Source of the DNA: Streptomyces omiyaensis
GTDB lineage: Bacteria > Actinomycetota > Actinomycetes > Streptomycetales > Streptomycetaceae
Assembly (NCBI RefSeq): GCF_014650895.1
Contig: NZ_BMVV01000027.1
Coordinates: 1-64,000, forward strand
DNA length: 64,000 nt
Reading direction: 5' to 3'
Shown here: positions 60,401-64,000 of the stretch, one piece after another
How positions within the stretch are numbered: the stretch's first letter is position 1
How the letters are laid out: each line of letters opens with the position of its first letter
Notes under the pieces: generated by a model
The model's input: only the letters and a program-made list of their open reading frames with translations
The model's database searches: none
What the model was told of the DNA's origin: nothing
Made by a program: the position numbers and the translations under genes

Positions 60401-62082
60401 ACCGCTCGAACCACAACAAGGTCGAGACGGTACGCCTGCTCCTGCGTCTTCCCGACGCGCAGGGCGAGCTCCCCGATATCGGGGTCTGGCCCAAGCAGAA
60501 GGACGTCGCGGACGCGCTCGGCCTGTCGGCTGGCCGGATCCCGCAGCTCCTGAAAGAGGAGCGCAAGCGCTGGAAGAAGCACCCGGCGGTGCAAGCCCTG
60601 CGCGCCGAGATCATGGATCTCCTCTCCGATCTGGGCCGGGTCGCCTCCGCCGCCGAGATCGCCGATGCTCTGGCCGTGCGGCGCGGTACGCAGCTGTCCG
60701 AGCGCGAGCAGCGGCGCGCGCTGGCGCTGGCCGCAGTACGGGCCGTGGTGGAGGTGGAGCAACTGGAGCCTGAGGAAGCCGAGTTCCAGCACCAGCCCAA
60801 CCGCAAGGCCACCGAGGAGGCCCTGGGTGCAGGCCTGCTCGCCCTGGATGTCCGCGAAGACGACGCCCCGGACACCCCGACGGCGCCGGGCCTGCTCGAC
60901 TATGCGACCCGTCTGGGGAAGACGGCCGACCGCCTGGCCAAGCTCGAAACCCTGCCGACGGCGACGACGGTACTGAGCGAGCTCGGCTCCCTCACCCCGC
61001 CGCCCGGCTCGGTGGAGTGGGACGAACGCCGCCTGGTGGAGCTGGCGGCCGCCGCCTCCCTCAACGCGGCGGCGACGCCCCGCCTGGAGATCTACCGGCG
61101 CGATCTGTCGCTCGTACGCGCCCTGCGGCTGACCCAGGCCGGTCTGGTCCGGCTCATCCCCGGCGTCCCCGAGGCCCGCCAGCCGGGCGTGACGGGCGAG
61201 GACGTCCACGAGCGCGTCCGGGCCCGCTTCCCCGAGCTGGTCCTTCCTGACTCTCGTGGCGGCTTCTCCCACGACCTCCCGACGGCCGGCCCGCTGACGA
61301 AGGCCCTACGAGACGCGGGCTTCGACTTGACCCTGTCCACGCGCGAGGACACCAAGACCCTGCGCTACCTGCCCACGCGGATGGACAGCGCGTCCAGCTA
61401 CCTGACCACGGGTGCGTGGAGGCAGGCCACGGACGTGGGTGCGGTGACGCGGTACGCGGACGACCCTGCCCTGGCGGGTGCGGTCCGCGCGCAGGAACGC
61501 CTGGCCGCTTCGGCCCGCCGCGACGGCTACCGGGTCCTGACCGTGCACCACCACCGCCCGGAGGAAGCGGTACGGGCACTGGGCGCTGCCCCCATCTCCG
61601 CCCACGCCGTCTCGGTGACGGCTCTCTTCCTGGAGGCGATGCACGCGCTGGCTCCGGAGGGGTCGAAGCCGACGTGGGAGACGCTGCTGAAGGCGGACGT
61701 GGCGGAGGCGGGCTCGCGGGGCGCGGTGAAGTTCGCGGAATACGCGCGGACGGCGTGGGGCGCGGTGGAGCCACAGGTCCGCAGCCTGCTGGACCGCGCC
61801 GCCGACTCGGGCCCGGTCCTCCTGACGGAGGCCGCGGTCTTCGCCCGCTACGACGCGATGGGCGTCCTGGACCGCCTGGCGGAGGCGGCCCGCCAGGGCG
61901 GTCGCGGCCTGTGGTTGCTGGTACCGCAGGGCGACCCGTCGAGGGAACCCAAGCTGAGTCAGGTCGCGGTGGCGTACCAGGCAGGCTTGGGTGAGTGGAT
62001 CGAGCTTCCGGACTCGTGGGTCAAGGACGCGAGTACGAGCAAGGCAGCAGTGACGGACGGAACCGAGGGAGACACCAAGTGA
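57439..62082 (+). CDS. pglW: BREX type 2 (Pgl) protein kinase PglW
   Basis: 1547 residues. An N-terminal NERD nuclease-related domain (SNFTFTANTGHVREIDLL, MIELKNWHG) is followed by a kinase-like lobe with HHRALAARSVHV, where the catalytic Asp is lost, and a second kinase with the glycine loop LGTGSTSRAYLV, catalytic loop WHRDIKPDN near 675 and DFS instead of DFG. The C-terminal half has a helix-hairpin-helix (VTTVGELLDYSRRKLLNAPGLG) and further helical regions. PglW is the regulatory kinase of the phage growth limitation system known from S. coelicolor. ATG 57439 follows a GGGGG stretch; longer frames lack a ribosome-binding site. Confidence 0.93.
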   Translation: MREGRWTTVTESEYEHEHRGLEAIREKLPDSDPWRAWSNFTFTANTGHVREIDLLVIAPGGVCMIELKNWHGSVTSENGTWVQTAPNGRRVLHGNPLHLVNKKAKELAGLLGQNGKRVWVAEAVCFTDDGLRIRLPAHDENGVYTVSELVAMLQQPPRDERRRITAVDSREIKVALERVGVRPSDAKYKVGPYELKRKAFDSGETWADYLAEHTELPEVARVRIYLRERGSDTSIRQSVENAARREAAVLRRFRHPGVVQLKQYDPSGHSSGPALIFDYHPHTLRLDEYLFQYGEKLDILGRMALVRQLAETMRSAHSSRIHHRALAARSVHVLPRNRGREGQAVGEDAAWLSPHLQISDWQIATQRSGTGGSGEGMTRFAPTALSAMHLAEGSDPYLAPELTALNADPVYLDVYGLGVLTYLLVTGKAPAASQTELLTRLEAGEGLRPSSLVDGLSEDIDDLVQAATAYRPGQRLSSIDEFLEMLELVEDSLTTPAAPPVPEAPEKDPLEAVAGDVLGGRWQVRRRLGTGSTSRAYLVYDQDHVARKTRPLAVLKVALSDSRGEILAHEAAVMGRLRADSRVIRLVEPEPLKIADRTVLVLEYVGDEREETGEGEESGAPRTRRREETVARQLRESGRLQIDQLEAYGDYLFGAVDFLEGESVWHRDIKPDNIAIRIRPNRTRELVLIDFSLAGYPAKDYEAGTEGYLDPFIGTLTRTAYDSHAERYAVAVTLHQMASGELPKWGDGSVLPRMTDPRKHPHPIIAKDAFEPGVRDGLVAFFEKALHRDAAQRFPELKPMRDAWKKIFLDATQAVPSSHRSRHPEHSETPSLDAGQATIADAEPLTAEQQREQLAAEVTRETHLSAAGLTPAAEAFLYGLGVTTVGELLDYSRRKLLNAPGLGAKTRSEVQRRQREWGDRLRETPISPLTPRGRAEAKEELAQLSATESALLGTLASGDSAGGLTGSALRAVSLDTLATIFVPELNNNRSNHNKVETVRLLLRLPDAQGELPDIGVWPKQKDVADALGLSAGRIPQLLKEERKRWKKHPAVQALRAEIMDLLSDLGRVASAAEIADALAVRRGTQLSEREQRRALALAAVRAVVEVEQLEPEEAEFQHQPNRKATEEALGAGLLALDVREDDAPDTPTAPGLLDYATRLGKTADRLAKLETLPTATTVLSELGSLTPPPGSVEWDERRLVELAAAASLNAAATPRLEIYRRDLSLVRALRLTQAGLVRLIPGVPEARQPGVTGEDVHERVRARFPELVLPDSRGGFSHDLPTAGPLTKALRDAGFDLTLSTREDTKTLRYLPTRMDSASSYLTTGAWRQATDVGAVTRYADDPALAGAVRAQERLAASARRDGYRVLTVHHHRPEEAVRALGAAPISAHAVSVTALFLEAMHALAPEGSKPTWETLLKADVAEAGSRGAVKFAEYARTAWGAVEPQVRSLLDRAADSGPVLLTEAAVFARYDAMGVLDRLAEAARQGGRGLWLLVPQGDPSREPKLSQVAVAYQAGLGEWIELPDSWVKDASTSKAAVTDGTEGDTK

Positions 62083-64000
62083 TCGACCGCAAGGCCCTGT
62101 TGAACGACCTGAAGCAGCAGGTCAAAGCGGTCGAGACGGACCTCGGCAAGCAGGTGAAGGCTGTTGCCGAAGTGGGCACCCGCTTGCGCACCGAATACGA
62201 CCAGGCCCGCAAGCTGGGCCGCACGGCCGCGACATGGAACTCCTGGCTGGACGAGCGGGTCACCCAGGTCGCGGTGGCCTGGGTCCTGGGCACGGTTTTC
62301 GTCCGCTTCTGCGAGGACAACGAGCTGATCCCGGAGCCCTACCTGACGGCGCCGGACCCGGACCGTCGCGACTTGGCCCTGGCCCGGTACGAGGAGTACG
62401 TGGCGAACGACTCGGACCCGACCTTCCGTGGCTGGCTGGAGCGCGCGTTCGCGGACCTGGGCGCGGGCCAGGCGGGCCGGCTCCTGTTCGACCGCAAGCA
62501 CAACCCGCTGTTCCAGATCCCGGTGTCCCACGACGGAGCGCGGGAACTGATCGCGTTCTGGCGCGAGCGAGATGAAGCGGGTGTGCTGGTCCACGACTTC
62601 ACGGACAAGCTGAACGAGGACTGCACGGAGGGCTGGGACACCCGCTTCCTGGGCGACCTGTACCAGGACCTGAGCGAGGCGGCCCGAAAGACGTACGCCC
62701 TACTCCAGACCCCGGAGTTCGTGGAGGAGTTCATCCTCGACCGGACCATGGACCCGGCGGTTCGTGAGTTCGGCTACGAGGGCCTGAAGATGATCGATCC
62801 GACGTGCGGGTCGGGGCACTTCGTACTGGGGTCCTTCCGCAGGCTGGTCCGCCTCTGGGCAGAGGATCAGCCGGGCAAGGACCGGCACGAGCGGGTGCGG
62901 GCTGCGTTGGATTCGGTGCATGGTGTTGACCTGAACCCGTTCGCGGTGGCTATTGCTCGTTTCCGGTTGCTGGTCGCGGCGATGGCCGCGAGTGACACGC
63001 GGACGATGGCCGAGGCCGCTAAGTACGAGTGGCCAATTCACCTGGCGGTCGGCGATTCACTGATCAAGGCCCGGCAGCTGGAGCTCACGCTCGGCGGGGA
63101 GGAAGATACCGAGGACCCACTAGCTTCCTTCACATACGCCACAGAGGATGTGCACGAGCATCCTGCAATTCTGCAGCAGGGGCGATATCACGTGGTGGTG
63201 GGAAATCCTCCATACATCACAGTAAAGGACAAGCAGCTAAACACCTTGTATCGGGAGCTGTACGACGCCTGCGCCGGCAAGTACGCTTTGTCGGTGCCTT
63301 TCGCGCAGCGGTTCTTCGAGCTAGCCGCACGCGGCGATTCAGGCGGTCGCGGCTACGGCATGGTAGGGCAGATCACTGCGAGCTCTTTCACGAAACGAGA
63401 GTTCGGATCGAAGCTGATCGAGACATACTTCGGACATACAGTGGAGCTGACCGAGGTTATCGACACATCTGGGGCATATATTCCGGGGCATGGGACCCCC
63501 ACAGTCATTCTGGTTGGTAGACGGCGGGGGGGTAGCGGCCGCTCCGAGACGATCCGCACCGTACGACGCGTTCAAGGCGAGCCATCCACTCCCGCAGCGG
63601 GCGAGGAAGGCAAGGTCTGGAAGGCGATAATCGAACAAATCGACCAGCCGGGGACGGCAAGTCAATGGGTATCAGTCGACGACTTGAATCGAGCCCGCTA
63701 TTTCGGCAGTCAGCCGTGGATTTTGGCCGATGGCGGCCTTGAAATGGTCGAGCAGCTCGCACTTCATGCGGTGTCCAAGATTCGGGATTGCGCCACTGAA
63801 GTCGGAATCTCTTCAGTACCCGGCGAAGACGACCTCTACCTGCTCCCCGCCAACGGAAGCGGCGAGCGAAATCGTGTCGAGTTCGTACGCACGATGGTCA
63901 CGGGCGACATTATCCGCGACTATCAACTGTCTCCAGCTTTTGACGCAGTCTGGGCATACGATCACGAGTTCAAGGTTCTACCACTCGACCAGATCCCCAA
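62079..64000 (+). CDS. pglX: BREX type 2 adenine-specific DNA methyltransferase PglX (partial, runs off the window)
   Basis: The GTG overlaps the pglW stop (GTGA). The frame is open to position 64000 (640 codons), about half of the usual 1200-residue PglX. SAM motif I is DPTCGSGHFVLGSF near residue 240; motif IV is VVVGNPPYITVKD near 375, the gamma-class N6-adenine type. PglX marks DNA or acts as toxin in the Pgl cycle. From about 62930 the base composition falls clearly (many A/T third positions such as GCAATTCTGCAG, GGAAATCCTCCA) compared with pglW and the first 280 codons, suggesting a recombined target-recognition part. A G7 tract is at 63526-63532. Confidence 0.93.
   Translation, partial: MIDRKALLNDLKQQVKAVETDLGKQVKAVAEVGTRLRTEYDQARKLGRTAATWNSWLDERVTQVAVAWVLGTVFVRFCEDNELIPEPYLTAPDPDRRDLALARYEEYVANDSDPTFRGWLERAFADLGAGQAGRLLFDRKHNPLFQIPVSHDGARELIAFWRERDEAGVLVHDFTDKLNEDCTEGWDTRFLGDLYQDLSEAARKTYALLQTPEFVEEFILDRTMDPAVREFGYEGLKMIDPTCGSGHFVLGSFRRLVRLWAEDQPGKDRHERVRAALDSVHGVDLNPFAVAIARFRLLVAAMAASDTRTMAEAAKYEWPIHLAVGDSLIKARQLELTLGGEEDTEDPLASFTYATEDVHEHPAILQQGRYHVVVGNPPYITVKDKQLNTLYRELYDACAGKYALSVPFAQRFFELAARGDSGGRGYGMVGQITASSFTKREFGSKLIETYFGHTVELTEVIDTSGAYIPGHGTPTVILVGRRRGGSGRSETIRTVRRVQGEPSTPAAGEEGKVWKAIIEQIDQPGTASQWVSVDDLNRARYFGSQPWILADGGLEMVEQLALHAVSKIRDCATEVGISSVPGEDDLYLLPANGSGERNRVEFVRTMVTGDIIRDYQLSPAFDAVWAYDHEFKVLPLDQIP
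63526..63532 (+). repeat. G7 homopolymer inside pglX
   Basis: Seven Gs within codons CGG GGG GGT (Arg-Gly-Gly). Phase variation of the S. coelicolor Pgl system is known to involve a G tract in pglX; loss or gain of one G here would truncate the protein. As read, the frame is ON. Confidence 0.6.

Overview
The window is high-GC actinobacterial DNA, almost certainly Streptomyces. Supporting signs are about 70% or more G+C, very long open frames on the antisense strand of real genes, GTG/TTG starts with 4-nt GTGA overlaps, twin-arginine secretion signals, and families typical of the genus. It divides into three blocks.

Block 1 (1 to about 32.9 kb) is a nonribosomal peptide (NRPS) locus. In minus-strand order, two megasynthases (21519 to 13666, then 13657 to 4229) read C-A-T-E-C-A-T and C-A-MT-T-C-A-MT-T-TE, followed by an MbtH-like protein. 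This is the architecture of the two-module pairs that build thiocoraline (TioR/TioS) and echinomycin (Ecm6/Ecm7). Around them lie a UvrA-like ATPase (the self-resistance type of DNA bis-intercalator producers), an OmpR-type winged-helix regulator, two external thioesterases (one with a Cys nucleophile), a free T-domain protein and an adenylation enzyme interrupted by a methyltransferase between A2 and A3 (the TioN type that S-methylates Cys). A DrrA/DrrB-like ABC exporter and a double-HTH MerR (TioE-like) regulator follow. The module-2 pocket reads as the Gly code and the module-3 pocket is Cys-like. The module-1 adenylation domain is clearly dead and that of module 4 is degenerate, so at least two positions may be filled in trans. 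No genes for an aromatic starter acid are present, so the cluster probably continues left of position 1 or uses another starter. A box TGAAAGATC(C)TCG occurs three times in this block. Two copies lie exactly 29 nt from a -10 hexamer, which suggests a cluster-specific operator. A decayed erythromycin-esterase gene sits in front of the first megasynthase. A vanadium-haloperoxidase/PAP2-type secreted protein and a secreted repeat protein lie between the NRPS genes and the exporter.

Block 2 (33.1 to 48.5 kb) is a tightly overlapping plus-strand five-gene operon that I cannot match to a named system. It encodes an LCAT/PGAP1-type alpha/beta hydrolase, a caspase-like/STAND-ATPase/beta-propeller protein, a pseudokinase fused to a UPF1-like SF1 helicase, a winged-helix protein with two degenerate phospholipase-D modules, and a large protein ending in a GHKL (HATPase) domain. 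The domain mix (protease, signalling NTPase, helicase, nuclease-like and lipase-like parts) and its position beside known defence systems suggest a regulated conflict, anti-phage or cell-suicide system. This is the best candidate for an undescribed system here.

Block 3 (48.45 to 64 kb) begins with a 565-bp scar holding two gene relics. Next comes a complete type II Wadjet operon (jetABCD, minus strand), then the start of a BREX type 2 (Pgl) system (pglW complete, pglX cut by the window end). pglX changes base composition part way along and carries a G7 tract, a possible phase-variation site. Blocks 2 and 3 together form a defence island beside the antibiotic cluster.
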